This document shows positions 45,019 to 55,400 of a DNA stretch of 64,000 bases, in pieces. Under the pieces are notes generated by a model. That model did not search any database. It saw only the letters and a list, made by a program, of their open reading frames with translations, and had not been told where the DNA came from. Location: assembly GCF_000245335.1 (NCBI RefSeq), contig NZ_JH600279.1:372001-436000 (forward strand), written 5' to 3'. A program made the position numbers and the translations under genes. The stretch is from Bacillus mojavensis RO-H-1 = KCTC 3706. Its GTDB lineage: Bacteria; Bacillota; Bacilli; Bacillales; Bacillaceae. Numbering within the stretch: the stretch's first letter is position 1; each line of letters starts with the position of its first letter.

Positions 45019-45684
45019 TTGAAAAAAATCGTGTCTATCCTATTTATGTTCAGTTTGGTTATGGGCTTCAGCCAGTTTCAGACATCAACTGCTTTTGCAG
45101 CTGACAAAGTGGTTCATGAAACAATTATCGTGCCAAAAAATACAACATATGACGGGAAGGGACAGCGGTTTGTAGCAGGAAAAGAATTGGGTGACGGAAG
45201 CCAATCCGAAAACCAAAAGCCAGTTTTTCGTGTGGAAGACGGAGCAACTCTGAAAAATGTAGTGCTCGGAGCTCCTGCTGCTGATGGCGTGCACACTTAT
45301 GGAAACGTTAACATTCAGAATGTGACGTGGGAAGATGTCGGTGAGGACGCGTTAACTGTGAAGAAGGAAGGAAAAGTAACCATTGACGGCGGTTCTGCTC
45401 AAAAAGCTTCTGATAAAATCTTTCAAATCAATAAAGCCAGCACGTTTACAGTGAAAAACTTCACTGCGGATAACGGCGGAAAGTTTATAAGACAGCTGGG
45501 CGGGTCGACTTTCCATACCGATGTTATTATCGACAGATGCACCATCACAAACATGAAGGAAGCGATTTTCCGTACGGACAGTAAAACGAGCACTGTCACC
45601 ATGACGAACACTAGATACTCCAACGTCGGCAAGAAATGGATCGGCGTCCAGCACGTAACGGAAAAAAACAATACCCAATTTTAA
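45019..45684 (+). CDS. pelC: Secreted pectate lyase (PL3)
   Basis: A 221-residue protein with a signal peptide ending near TAFA. The mature part is a small parallel beta-helix of polysaccharide lyase family 3, with recognisable VHETIIVPKNTTYDGKG and DGGSAQKASDKIFQIN. It cleaves polygalacturonate and partly methylated pectin outside the cell by beta-elimination with calcium. The start is TTG, 8 bases after GGGGAGGA. Also called yvpA. Confidence 0.93.
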   Translation: MKKIVSILFMFSLVMGFSQFQTSTAFAADKVVHETIIVPKNTTYDGKGQRFVAGKELGDGSQSENQKPVFRVEDGATLKNVVLGAPAADGVHTYGNVNIQNVTWEDVGEDALTVKKEGKVTIDGGSAQKASDKIFQINKASTFTVKNFTADNGGKFIRQLGGSTFHTDVIIDRCTITNMKEAIFRTDSKTSTVTMTNTRYSNVGKKWIGVQHVTEKNNTQF

Positions 45685-45691
45685 TATACAG

Positions 45692-45726
45692 AAAAAGCCC
45701 GCGGTTATTTGATCCGCGGGCTTTTT
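45692..45726. terminator. Shared terminator of pelC and yvoF
   Basis: AAAAAGCCCGCGG pairs perfectly with CCGCGGGCTTTTT around a nine-base loop, with A- and T-runs on both sides. The yvoF stop codon (45705-45707) lies in the loop. Confidence 0.92.
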
Positions 45727-46226
45727 ATTCTATCCTGCATTTCTTCCTTCGTGTATATGATTTTCATCGGATTTCCGCCGACAAATGCCCCGGCTGGCAC
45801 ATCCTTATGGACAAGCGTTCCAGCGGACACGATCGCGCCATTCCCTATTTCCACGCCTGGCAGAATGGTCGTGTTGGCGCCGATCATCACTTCGTCTCCG
45901 ATCAGGACTTTACCGATTCGATACTCCTGAATTAAATACTCATGAGCCAAAATGGTCGTATTGTATCCGATGATTGAATTCGTTCCGACTGAGATCTTTT
46001 CCGGAAACATAATATCGGGCATCACCATGAGGGCAAAGGATGTCTGCTTTCCGACCTTCATCCTCAAAAACGTACGGTACAGCCAGTTTTTCATTCCTAT
46101 AAACGGTGTATATCTCGCAATTTGAATGACAATGAAATTCTTCACTACCTTCAAAAAAGGCACCGTTTGATAGACATGCCACAGTGAGTTAGCTCCTGAT
46201 ACCGGATGCCGGTCTGTTTTTCTCAC
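45705..46226 (-). CDS. yvoF: Hexapeptide-repeat acyltransferase
   Basis: A 173-residue left-handed beta-helix protein. The hexapeptide repeats run from about residue 70 to 155 (for example SVGTNSIIGYNTTILAHEY and IGDEVMIGANTTILPGVEIG). Such enzymes mostly transfer acetyl groups from acetyl-CoA; the acceptor is unknown. The start is GTG 4 bases after the ppaX stop, so it is the last gene of the hprK operon. Its stop lies in the terminator loop shared with pelC. Confidence 0.88.
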   Translation of the reverse strand: MRKTDRHPVSGANSLWHVYQTVPFLKVVKNFIVIQIARYTPFIGMKNWLYRTFLRMKVGKQTSFALMVMPDIMFPEKISVGTNSIIGYNTTILAHEYLIQEYRIGKVLIGDEVMIGANTTILPGVEIGNGAIVSAGTLVHKDVPAGAFVGGNPMKIIYTKEEMQDRIKSPRIK

Positions 46227-46229
46227 AGA

Positions 46230-46880
46230 TTACTTCACTCCAACGATTTGTAATAGATCACTCATTTTCTCTAGCATATAGTCTGGCTCATGCTTCGCCA
46301 GCGCTTCCGGCCCTTTAATTGTCCATGCGACACCGGCTGTTTTTGTACCGGCGTTTTTCCCCGCCAGAATATCGTGATAGTTGTCACCGACCATGATGGC
46401 TTCAGCAGGCTCGCTTCCCAGCTGCTTCAGCGCCAGCAGGACAGGCTCGGGATCAGGCTTTGCCATCGTGACATCATCAAGTGTAACAACAGTTTCGAAA
46501 AAACCTTCGATTCCCGTTAGCTTAAGGCCCATATTGACAGTATCCCTTAACTTTGTTGTCACAATTCCTAATGTAAAGCCCGCTTTTTTTAGCTCATCAA
46601 GCGTTTCATAAACCGTTTCATATTCGGTGACAAGTGTGTCATGCATCTGGTGATTGTATGTTCTGTACATGCTGATCATTTCTTCAGTTTTCTCAGCATT
46701 CATGGAAGAAAACGTTTCAAAAAGAGACGGGCCGATAAACGCAAGCACATCCTCACGTTTATAGCGGCTCGGGTAATAATGCTCCAGCGTATGCAAAAAT
46801 GACGCGATAATTAATTCATTTGTATTAATAAGGGTCCCGTCTAAATCAAACAGAATCGTCGTTACTTGATGATCAGTCAT
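46230..46880 (-). CDS. ppaX: Pyrophosphatase PpaX
   Basis: A 216-residue HAD-family hydrolase with [12 protein letters not shown] near the N terminus and [16 protein letters not shown] near the C terminus. It hydrolyses the pyrophosphate that HPr kinase/phosphorylase releases when it dephosphorylates P-Ser-HPr, pulling that reaction forward. The hprK gene is three genes upstream in the same operon. The start follows AAAGGA and overlaps yvoD by 4 bases; a longer frame covers yvoD and is not used. Also called yvoE. Confidence 0.94.
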   Translation of the reverse strand: MTDHQVTTILFDLDGTLINTNELIIASFLHTLEHYYPSRYKREDVLAFIGPSLFETFSSMNAEKTEEMISMYRTYNHQMHDTLVTEYETVYETLDELKKAGFTLGIVTTKLRDTVNMGLKLTGIEGFFETVVTLDDVTMAKPDPEPVLLALKQLGSEPAEAIMVGDNYHDILAGKNAGTKTAGVAWTIKGPEALAKHEPDYMLEKMSDLLQIVGVK

Positions 46881-47815
46881 ACTGCTTCCTTTCCAACCGC
46901 TGAGGGTTTCCATTTTTTCCACGTATACGATATCGCCATCGTCAGCAGCACGGCCGTGGTGACTCGAATCAGCAGAAGCGGCCAAACCGGAATGCCAAGT
47001 GGAATAAAGACAAGTGTATCTTCAACGACAGCATGGCAGGCAACGAGAAATATAAAGGCCAGTGTCATGTCGCGCCTGCCAACGCCGTCATCTTCGACTG
47101 CTTTGATCATGACACCCGCTCCGTAGGCAAGGCCGATTGTCAAGCCGGCTACCATTGTCATGGAGGTATTTTTATTCATGCCCAGCATCTGTGTAAACGG
47201 AGACAGCCACTTAGAAAACGTGTGCAGCCAGCCTAAGTCTCGCATAAATTGAATGATGATCATCAGCGGGATTACAATCGCCGCCAGCTGCAACACACCA
47301 AGACCGGCTTTCATTAAAGCCTCGGCCAGCATCGCCAGCCAGCCGTCAGGCGCATCACCCTTTGAAGCAATAAAACCGTACTGCGCCATTTCCTGCCCGC
47401 CATGCCAGATGAGATTAGTGACGATTGCAGAAACAGCTGCCAAACCAATGCGCACTGCCAATATGACGCCAATCCTGATTCCGACCTTTGCTGCGACCGT
47501 CGATTCGATAATTAAGTTATGACAGAATGAAAGCATGACCGCTAAGATAAAAACTTCCTTCACGGATAAATCCAGTGTCAATATCCCGGCAATCCCCGCG
47601 TACAGATTCAGCATATTCCCAAGCACAAGCGGAATCGCCGCTTCGCCTGAGAGACCGAACAGGCCCATCACCGGTGTGATTAGCCTTACCAGCCAATCCA
47701 TGACAGGCGTATGCTGAAGCAAAGTGACTACCAGTGTCACCGGAAAAATGACTTTACCGAGTGTCCATGTTGTCTGAAGACCTGCCGCAAGACCGGCCAG
47801 AAAAATCTTCTTCAT
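46877..47815 (-). CDS. yvoD: Nucleoside-recognition (Gate) domain membrane protein
   Basis: A 312-residue membrane protein with about eight segments and two Gate-type repeats (about 10-150 and 160-300). Such proteins are related to nucleoside transporters and to the spore proteins SpmA/SpmB; the substrate is not known. It sits between lgt and ppaX in the hprK operon. No ligand can be read from the sequence. Confidence 0.85.
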   Translation of the reverse strand: MKKIFLAGLAAGLQTTWTLGKVIFPVTLVVTLLQHTPVMDWLVRLITPVMGLFGLSGEAAIPLVLGNMLNLYAGIAGILTLDLSVKEVFILAVMLSFCHNLIIESTVAAKVGIRIGVILAVRIGLAAVSAIVTNLIWHGGQEMAQYGFIASKGDAPDGWLAMLAEALMKAGLGVLQLAAIVIPLMIIIQFMRDLGWLHTFSKWLSPFTQMLGMNKNTSMTMVAGLTIGLAYGAGVMIKAVEDDGVGRRDMTLAFIFLVACHAVVEDTLVFIPLGIPVWPLLLIRVTTAVLLTMAISYTWKKWKPSAVGKEAV

Positions 47816-47839
47816 CCCCTCATCCCCCTTTGCAACCGT

Positions 47840-48649
47840 CTACTCTGCGTACCGCTTCGCCGAGTACCCCTTGACGCGTCTGAAGATGATGGCCGCCACA
47901 GCCAACACAATTAATACAATTGAGATCACCTGAGCGATGCGAAGCGAACTCGTCAGCATTAAGCTGTCAGTCCGCATTCCTTCAATAAAAAGCCTTCCGA
48001 TTGAATACCAAATGATATAGGTTAAAAACATCTCGCCTCTCCGCAAATTCGCTCTGCGCAAAAGAAGCAGTATAATAACGCCGACAAAGCTCCATAGTGA
48101 TTCATATAAAAAAGTAGGATGATAATATTGTCCGTTGATGTACATTTGATTAATGATAAACTCAGGCAGGTGCAGGCTTTCTAAAAAGGCTCTGCTGACC
48201 GCCTCCCCGTGTGCCTCTTGATTGACAAAGTTTCCCCAGCGGCCGATCGCCTGACCAAGCAAAATGCTCGGCGCCGCGATATCCGCAAGCTTCCAGAAAG
48301 AAATGTTTTTCACTCTTGAAAAGACATAGCCTGTCAAAATGGCACCGATTAAGCCGCCGTGAATCGCGATGCCGCCCTTCCAGATTTTTATGATTTCTCC
48401 CGGATGTTCGGCATAATAATCCCATTCAAATGCAACGTAATAAATCCGCGCGCAAATAATCGCAATTGGGATCGCAAAAAGGACGAGATCGATAAAAATA
48501 TCTTTCTGCAGCCCTCGTTTTTCACTTTCTCTCATGGCAATCCAAAGCCCCAGCAAAGCACCGAGACCGATAATGATTCCGTACCAATGGACGGCTAACG
48601 GCCCTAGCTGAAACGCTATCGGATTGAGTGGTTCTATCGCTTCATTCAT
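47840..48649 (-). CDS. lgt: Prolipoprotein diacylglyceryl transferase
   Basis: A 269-residue membrane enzyme with seven segments that moves diacylglycerol from phosphatidylglycerol onto the lipobox Cys of prolipoproteins. The family signature [13 protein letters not shown] is present, as is [12 protein letters not shown] with the conserved His. It would process lipoproteins such as MdxE and YvcA encoded in this window. It follows hprK by 13 bases. Confidence 0.97.
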   Translation of the reverse strand: MNEAIEPLNPIAFQLGPLAVHWYGIIIGLGALLGLWIAMRESEKRGLQKDIFIDLVLFAIPIAIICARIYYVAFEWDYYAEHPGEIIKIWKGGIAIHGGLIGAILTGYVFSRVKNISFWKLADIAAPSILLGQAIGRWGNFVNQEAHGEAVSRAFLESLHLPEFIINQMYINGQYYHPTFLYESLWSFVGVIILLLLRRANLRRGEMFLTYIIWYSIGRLFIEGMRTDSLMLTSSLRIAQVISIVLIVLAVAAIIFRRVKGYSAKRYAE

Positions 48650-48662
48650 TTATTGCCAACTC

Positions 48663-49595
48663 CTATTCGTCTTGTTCACCGTCTTCAATGACATCCGCCA
48701 GCTTGTTGGTAAATTGCTCAGCGGCGTTTAAGCCCATCCGCTTCAATCTGAAGTTCATAGCAGCCACTTCAATAATGACCGCGAGATTTCGTCCCGGACG
48801 GACAGGGATCGTGAGTTTTGTAATTTCTGTATCAATGATTTTCATTGTTTCTTCCTCGAGTCCGAGACGGTCGTATTGCTTGCCCTGCTCCCAGAGTTCA
48901 AGATTCATCACAATTGTAATTCGTTTGTTGCTTCTGACCGCACCGGCACCAAACAGCGTCATGACGTTAATAATGCCGAGCCCTCTAATTTCAAGCAGAT
49001 GTTCAATGAGCTCAGGGGCGTTTCCGACAAGGGTATCCTGATCCTCCTGCCGAATTTCAACACAATCATCAGCAACAAGACGGTGGCCTCTTTTCACAAG
49101 CTCCAACGCGGTTTCACTTTTTCCGACGCCGCTTTTCCCTGTGATCAGCACCCCGACGCCATATATATCGACAAGCACACCGTGAATGGCTGTGGTTGGC
49201 GCAAGTCTGCTTTCTAGGAAGTTGGTCAATCGGCTTGACAGCCTTGTCGTTTTTAAAGGCGATCTGAGGACAGGCACGCCGTTTTTCTCGGAAGCGTCAA
49301 TGAGCTCCTGCGGGATAGGCATATCTCTAGACAGAATAATAGCTGGTGTTACATCCGTGCATAGAGAGTCCATGCGCTGCTTTTTATCCTCTTCCGGCAG
49401 CTGTTCAAAGAAAGAAAGCTCTGTTTTCCCCAGAAGCTGTACGCGCTCCCTAGGGTAATATGTAAAATATCCGGCAATTTCAATGCCTGGTCTTGATAAA
49501 TCACTCATCGTAATCGGGCGGTTAATTCCTTCTTCTCCGCTGATCAATTCCAAATGAAACTGTTCCATTACATCTTTTGTCCGAACCTTTGCCAC
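48663..49595 (-). CDS. hprK: HPr kinase/phosphorylase
   Basis: A 310-residue regulator enzyme. The N-terminal domain (about 1-130) precedes the catalytic domain with Walker [10 protein letters not shown] (about 153-160) and the HPrK signature [19 protein letters not shown]. It phosphorylates Ser46 of HPr and of Crh when glycolytic intermediates are high, and reverses this with phosphate. It therefore drives CcpA-dependent repression, including cre sites such as that before mdxE. The start is GTG after AGGAGG. First gene of hprK-lgt-yvoD-ppaX-yvoF. Confidence 0.97.
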   Translation of the reverse strand: MAKVRTKDVMEQFHLELISGEEGINRPITMSDLSRPGIEIAGYFTYYPRERVQLLGKTELSFFEQLPEEDKKQRMDSLCTDVTPAIILSRDMPIPQELIDASEKNGVPVLRSPLKTTRLSSRLTNFLESRLAPTTAIHGVLVDIYGVGVLITGKSGVGKSETALELVKRGHRLVADDCVEIRQEDQDTLVGNAPELIEHLLEIRGLGIINVMTLFGAGAVRSNKRITIVMNLELWEQGKQYDRLGLEEETMKIIDTEITKLTIPVRPGRNLAVIIEVAAMNFRLKRMGLNAAEQFTNKLADVIEDGEQDE

Positions 49596-49709
49596 GATAT
49601 GTTCCTCCTGTTCCGGGATAACCCGAGCTTGCTCAACAATAATTTCATTTTATCACTTTCGGGCTTGAACCTAAAACAGATTTTATAAAAGACTGGTAAA
49701 CGTGTCAGC

Positions 49710-49721
49710 TGGTCTAGATCA
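49710..49721. promoter_or_regulatory. NagR operator upstream of nagA
   Basis: TGGTCTAGATCA is a palindrome with one mismatch around central CTAG, matching the TGGTNTAGACCA type of site described for NagR/YvoA and DasR. It lies between hprK and nagA, close to a poor -10 (TAAAAT at 49738), where it would block transcription of nagA. Confidence 0.65.
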
Positions 49722-49779
49722 CTAGTCTGAAAAGGGGTAAAATAAACGTATTCATATATTCCAGAAAGGCGGATCAATT

Positions 49780-50970
49780 ATGGCAGATAGTCTTCTTCTC
49801 AGCGGCATCAGTATCGTGACAGAAAATGAAGTGATTAAAAACGGCTATGTTGGGGTCAAGGATGGAAAGATAAGCGCTGTCTCAGCAGAACGGCCAATAG
49901 AGCAATACGCAAAGGAAATTCAAGGCCCAAGGGATGCCGTATTGCTTCCGGGGATGATTGATATTCATATCCACGGCGGCTATGGCGCGGATACAATGGA
50001 TGCGAGCTTTTCCGCGCTCGATACCATGTCCTCAAGGCTGCCCGAGGAAGGCACAACGAGTTTTTTAGCGACAACCATCACACAGGAACACGGCCAAATT
50101 TCTCAAGCACTGGTAAACGCGAGAGATTGGAAATCTGCGGAGGATTCCTCTTCATTAGGTGCGGAATTGATCGGAATTCATTTAGAGGGTCCCTTTGTTT
50201 CACCTAAAAGGGCCGGAGCGCAGCCAAAGGAATGGATTAGGCCCTCAGATCTTGCACTTTTCAAGAAATGGCAGCAGGAGGCAGGGGGGCTGATCAAAAT
50301 CGTCACGCTTGCACCGGAGGAGGATCAACATTTTGAGCTGATCCGTTATTTAAAAGATGAGTCGATTATCGCGTCAATGGGACACACGGATGCAGACTCC
50401 GCATTACTTTTGGAAGCCTTTGAAGCAGGCGCCAGCCATATGACTCATTTATACAATGCGATGAGCCCGTTTCATCATCGTGAACCCGGAGTGATCGGCA
50501 CAGCCCTCGCCCATGAGGGTTATGTCACAGAGCTTATTGCCGACGGTATCCACTCCCATCCGTTAGCGGCAAAGCTTGCTTTTTTAGCAAAAGGCAGCAG
50601 CGGGCTTATATTGATCACCGATTCAATGCGGGCGAAAGGACTGAAAGACGGAGTCTACGAGTTCGGCGGACAAAGTGTGACAGTAAAGGGGAAAACAGCT
50701 CTTCTTCCGGATGGGACGCTTGCCGGTTCGATTTTAAAAATGAATGAAGGCGCACAGCATATGCGCGCGTTTACGAATTGCTCTTGGACGGATATAGCTA
50801 ATATAACTTCAGCAAACGCGGCCAAACAGCTTGGCATCTTTGACCGAAAAGGCAGTATAACAGAGGGAAAAGATGCAGATCTTGTAATTGTCAGCAATGA
50901 ATGTGAGGTGCTTCTCACCATCTGCCGCGGAAACATTGCATTTATATCCAAGGAGGCTGATCATATATGA
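49780..50970 (+). CDS. nagA: N-acetylglucosamine-6-phosphate deacetylase
   Basis: A 396-residue amidohydrolase. Metal and catalytic residues lie in DIHIHGGYG, IHLEGPFVSP, MGHTDADS, THLYNAMSP and LITDSMRAKG (Asp). It removes acetate from GlcNAc-6-phosphate, for use of cell-wall sugars. The start follows AAGGCGGA. It overlaps nagB by 4 bases. Confidence 0.97.
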   Translation: MADSLLLSGISIVTENEVIKNGYVGVKDGKISAVSAERPIEQYAKEIQGPRDAVLLPGMIDIHIHGGYGADTMDASFSALDTMSSRLPEEGTTSFLATTITQEHGQISQALVNARDWKSAEDSSSLGAELIGIHLEGPFVSPKRAGAQPKEWIRPSDLALFKKWQQEAGGLIKIVTLAPEEDQHFELIRYLKDESIIASMGHTDADSALLLEAFEAGASHMTHLYNAMSPFHHREPGVIGTALAHEGYVTELIADGIHSHPLAAKLAFLAKGSSGLILITDSMRAKGLKDGVYEFGGQSVTVKGKTALLPDGTLAGSILKMNEGAQHMRAFTNCSWTDIANITSANAAKQLGIFDRKGSITEGKDADLVIVSNECEVLLTICRGNIAFISKEADHI

Positions 50971-51695
50971 AAGTAATCGAATGTCAATCGTATGAGGCAT
51001 TAAGCCAAAAAGCTGCCGGAATTGTGGCTGAAACAGTCAGGGAAAAGCCTGATGCCGTTCTCGGTTTAGCGACAGGCGGGACACCGGAAGGCACGTACCG
51101 CGAGCTGATCCGCCTGCACCAAACAGAGAATCTTTCTTTTCAAAACATCACCACGATTAACTTAGATGAATACGCCGGCCTTTCCGGTGATGACCCAAAC
51201 AGCTATCACTGCTATATGAATGAGCGTTTCTTCCAGCATATCGATAGTCAACCGAGCCGGCATTTTATCCCTGATGGAAACGCAAGTGACTTGGAAGCCG
51301 AGTGCAAACGCTACGAACAATTGATTGAATCACTTGGCGGAGCGGACATTCAGCTTCTCGGCATCGGCCGAAACGGACATATCGGCTTTAATGAACCGGG
51401 AACATCATTCCAGTCCCGCACACATGTCGTGGCATTAAATGAACAAACCCGTCAGGCCAATGCCAGATATTTTACCTCCATTGACAAGGTGCCAAAAAAA
51501 GCCGTTACAATGGGAATTCAAACGATTCTCTCAAGCAAGCGGATTCTTCTGCTCATCTCCGGCACAAGCAAAGCCGAAGCTGCAAAAAGGCTGCTGGACG
51601 GACAAGTCAGCGAGGAATTCCCTGCGTCCGCTTTGCACCTGCATCCTAACGTTTCGGTTTTGATTGATCAAGAAGCCGCGGGATTCAGGCATTGA
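50967..51695 (+). CDS. nagB: Glucosamine-6-phosphate deaminase
   Basis: A 242-residue enzyme giving fructose 6-phosphate and ammonia. It shows the substrate loop GLATGGTPEGTY, the catalytic Asp in NLDEYAGL and the His in GRNGHIGFNEPG. It works opposite to GlmS, which GlmR controls. Named nagBA in B. subtilis, which has a second copy elsewhere. Confidence 0.96.
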   Translation: MKVIECQSYEALSQKAAGIVAETVREKPDAVLGLATGGTPEGTYRELIRLHQTENLSFQNITTINLDEYAGLSGDDPNSYHCYMNERFFQHIDSQPSRHFIPDGNASDLEAECKRYEQLIESLGGADIQLLGIGRNGHIGFNEPGTSFQSRTHVVALNEQTRQANARYFTSIDKVPKKAVTMGIQTILSSKRILLLISGTSKAEAAKRLLDGQVSEEFPASALHLHPNVSVLIDQEAAGFRH

Positions 51696-51708
51696 AAGGA
51701 TTTTCGCT

Positions 51709-52440
51709 ATGAATATCGATAAACAATCTCCTATCCCCATTTATTATCAGATTATGGAGCAAGTAAAAGCCCAAATAAAGAGCGGAGAGCTGCAGCCGGA
51801 TATGCCGCTTCCTTCCGAGCGGGAATATGCCGAGCAATTCGGGATTAGCCGGATGACGGTGCGTCAAGCGCTTTCTAATTTGGTCAATGAAGGTTTTCTC
51901 TATCGTCAGAAAGGCCGGGGCACCTTTGTCAGCAAGCTAAAAATGGAACAAGCGCTCCAAGGGCTTACAAGCTTTACAGAAGATATGAAAAGCCGCGGCA
52001 TGAGGCCGAGCAGCAGGCTCATCGATTATCAGCTTATCGATTCGACTGAGGAGCTGGCCGCCATACTAGGATGCGGGCACCCGTCCCGCATCCACAAAAT
52101 CACACGGGTTCGGCTGGCGAATGATATTCCTATGGCGATTGAAGCCTCACACATCCCATTTGAGCTGGCAGGTGAATTAAATCCGTCTCATTTCAAGTCG
52201 TCAATTTACGAGCATATTGAAAGGTACAACAGCACGCCGATTTCCCGCGCCAAACAAGAGCTTGAACCGAGTGCCGCAACACAGGATGAAGCAAACTTGC
52301 TCGGCATCCAAGAGGGGGCGCCAGTCCTGTTGATTAAACGAACAACGTATTTGCAGAACGGTACTGCTTTTGAGCATGTAAAATCTGTATACAGGGGCGA
52401 CCGTTATACTTTTGTCCATTACATGGATCGGCTGTCATAA
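51709..52440 (+). CDS. nagR: GntR/HutC-family repressor of the nag genes
   Basis: A 243-residue regulator: a winged helix-turn-helix (about 10-75, with PSEREYAEQFGISRMTVRQA) and a UTRA effector domain (about 90-235). In B. subtilis it is released from DNA by GlcN-6-P or GlcNAc-6-P. It closes the nagA-nagB-nagR operon and its operator is upstream of nagA. AAAGGA lies 8 bases before the ATG; an upstream start overlaps nagB. Also called yvoA. Confidence 0.95.
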   Translation: MNIDKQSPIPIYYQIMEQVKAQIKSGELQPDMPLPSEREYAEQFGISRMTVRQALSNLVNEGFLYRQKGRGTFVSKLKMEQALQGLTSFTEDMKSRGMRPSSRLIDYQLIDSTEELAAILGCGHPSRIHKITRVRLANDIPMAIEASHIPFELAGELNPSHFKSSIYEHIERYNSTPISRAKQELEPSAATQDEANLLGIQEGAPVLLIKRTTYLQNGTAFEHVKSVYRGDRYTFVHYMDRLS

Positions 52441-52444
52441 AAAA

Positions 52445-52474
52445 GTCTCCAACCCCTTTTTAAGGATTGGAGAC
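52445..52474 (-). terminator. yvnB terminator
   Basis: GTCTCCAA pairs with TTGGAGAC, extended by further pairs. On the minus strand six T follow. The yvnB stop codon (52460-52462) lies in the loop. It may also slow transcription from nagR, but the plus strand has no T-run. Confidence 0.85.
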
Positions 52475-55400
52475 ACGGCGAAAATCAAATTGGTCTGGCG
52501 CTGGACGATAGGTTTCTTTTTTCGTCTTGAACTTCCAGATCGGTGATTTCGTTTTTCCGTTAAAGCTGTCTTCTACAATGGTGTACCAATAATAAACAGA
52601 ATTCGGCTCTAGATTCTCCCAAAGGAATTCGGCGGTTTCCCCGCTTTTCACTTTCTCGCGTTTTCCGAGCTGTTCGTTTGTATAGACATTGCATTCAAAA
52701 TAATCGGTTTCTACTCTTTTCATTCTTGGCTTCAGATCAAGTTCCAGCGTAAACTCATCCTTGTTGCCGTAACTATCTGTATCATAAAAGTTTTTATCAT
52801 CCAAATACGGAGAGTATGTGGATACATGCACCACATTGTTTGCCTGGTCAAACTGCATCAAACGCAAATATCCTTGGCCGCCCTCTGGCCCGCCCTGATA
52901 ATCAGCAAGCATTTGATGGACGAGACGATCCGGTTTTCCATCTCCGTCATCATCCAGCTCATCTGTTTTTCTCATCGCGCTGTGATAATGTCCGCTTAAC
53001 ACCATCACGACATTCGGGTTCGGCTTGACAACTTTTTTGAAGATTTTCTCGCCGATCGGGCTTCTGTTTCCGCTAACGAGTAAATATTCATGAAAAGCTA
53101 AAACAGCTATCCTGTCAGGATGCTTCTTCAGCACTTGATTCATCCATGCGATGTCTTCGTCTGTGATGCCCCAACCCATGTACAGCATGATATAATCATT
53201 GCCGCTGCTTGATATGAGGTCAAAATGCCCGCGGTTATTTTTGTATGATTCTCCATAGTGCAGTTTCTTATCGAAACGGCGGCTGCCAAAGTATTTGCCA
53301 AACGCCCTGTAGGAGCCGTCCTTATGACCGACATCGTGGTTTCCGGCCAGCACGCCGTAAGGAATTCCGCTGTTGTCCAGGACTCGCATTGATTGATCAG
53401 CGTTTCTCCACTGTCTGATATCCGCGGAATCATCTACAATATCCCCTGTGTGAAACACGTATTTCATATTCAGCTTCCTTTGGTTATTTTTGATCCATAT
53501 AGTCTGCTTATCAAAAATATGCGGATAGCTTTTTGCATAATACTGCGTGTCTGACATCCAGACAAAGGAATACATATCCTTCGCAGGAGGAATTTCGTCC
53601 TGAACAATGATATTCATCTTAGATTTCCGTACATAATCGGAAGCGATGACAGACGCCTTTAACGTGAACTGTTTGTCATCTTTGGCAACGAAGCTGTCAA
53701 CCGGCTGCCACTGGCTTGTCCGGTAATTCCAAGCATACATTGTCACTTTTCTCCCCGGCAGAGAGCTTCCTCTCCAAACGGCTTCAGCTAAATCATTCTC
53801 ATCAATGGACGGGTCAACCGTCACTTCAAAACGGTGATAAGGAAAAAGCTCCTTCTCATCCGTTGATACTGTTTTACCGTCAGCTCCTGACACCCGATTC
53901 ATTTCTTCATTGGTAAACGGCGTCTCGCTTTCCGGCACAAAGCTTTTTGGAGGTTCAGTCAGTGATGCATGCTTGAAAATTTTCACACTATTTCTGTTTT
54001 GCGCCGTATATTGAAAGCCTTTGTAAAAGGACACATCCATCGCATCATTCGTCGGATCCTTTACCCGCACCGAAAGCTTGGCTTTGTGCGTATCGGCATC
54101 GCTATTTACAATTTCCGGCTGGTCCGGATGCTCCCGCTCTGTCTTAAACGTCCGCACAATAGCCGTTTTATTGCCAGCCAAATCTGTTGCTGAGACTTTC
54201 AGCGTGTGTTTCCCCGGAGACAGCTCAGAAGTTGACGTATGATATGGGAGCGTAATGCTATCCCCATCTAAAAATGCCTCTGTTTCCTCTATTTTGCTCC
54301 ATTTATCAAACATATCTGCCTGCAGCAGCAGGTTTCCTTTATACGTCTGTCCGTCCGTCACATTCGGTTCGATGTGCGGCCCTGAATTATCAACCCGCAC
54401 AACAAAGCTCAGGTTTTCATTCCCGTCGCTTACTGCAATATGATGGGCGCCTTCAGTCAGCTTCTCTGTATCCCACTTCAGCAGCTGCGATGTAAACAGT
54501 CCATCAGGCAGATGAAATTGAAACGGCCAGCTTTTATTCGAGCGCTGATTATCCCCAATAAAAAGCTCCTTCTCGGGAGAAATACGCTCGTCCCTGATCA
54601 CCGTTCCATCCGATAATACCAAACGAGCATTTTTGACTAAAAAGTCATCACGGTTTTCAGCCGTATCAAACGGAGATACCTTTGAACCCGATCTTATCGT
54701 GATACGCTGCAGCTGCTTCCCTTTTTGAAGAAGCGTCTCCGGCAGAGGGACAGAGTAGGTGCGGTATTTATTTGTCGTATCATCGAAGACTTTTAAAACC
54801 TTGCCGTCCATCGTTACAGCATTTTTAAAGTAAAGGTTCGTTTTTCGGGTGTCGAACGCAAAATATACTTCTTTTTCCATGGCGGGCTCTGTCTGATGTT
54901 TTTTTCCGTCAATCCAGAGCTTAATGCTGTCAGTCCGCCCGTCCGTGGTCGCTTTGAGAAACTGTGTCCCTGACAGTGTATCTCTGTTTTCTATATTCAT
55001 CCGCAAACCGTGCGACTTGCTTGTTTGCTTAATATCAATCATTTTGACTGGCGTCTTCGCTTCATTGATCCCGTCACCGGCTACAACGTAATACTCAAGC
55101 TGATCCTTCCCGATCAGTTCAGGCGAGTAGACAATATAATGGTACAAATGATCGTTGCGGTCTTTTTCAGCGAAAATGCGTTTGAACGGTTTGTTTTCAT
55201 CTGTCCGATAATAAAAGGCGGCCGTTCTCACTAAACTGCGGTCACGTATGTCAGCCCGCAGTTCAATGCTTTCAGCCGGGCGGACAGGCTTGCGGTCTGT
55301 TAAATCCTCTATAACCGGCTTTTCTTTATCAAGCTTCACTTTACGTTTTTGCTCTGGCACCTGCGCCTGTAAAATTGAGCCTGGCGACGGATTTTTTTCT

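Noticed and set aside
45085..45678. Antisense frames within pelC
   Set aside because: No ribosome site, and the plus strand has a signal peptide and a pectate lyase fold.
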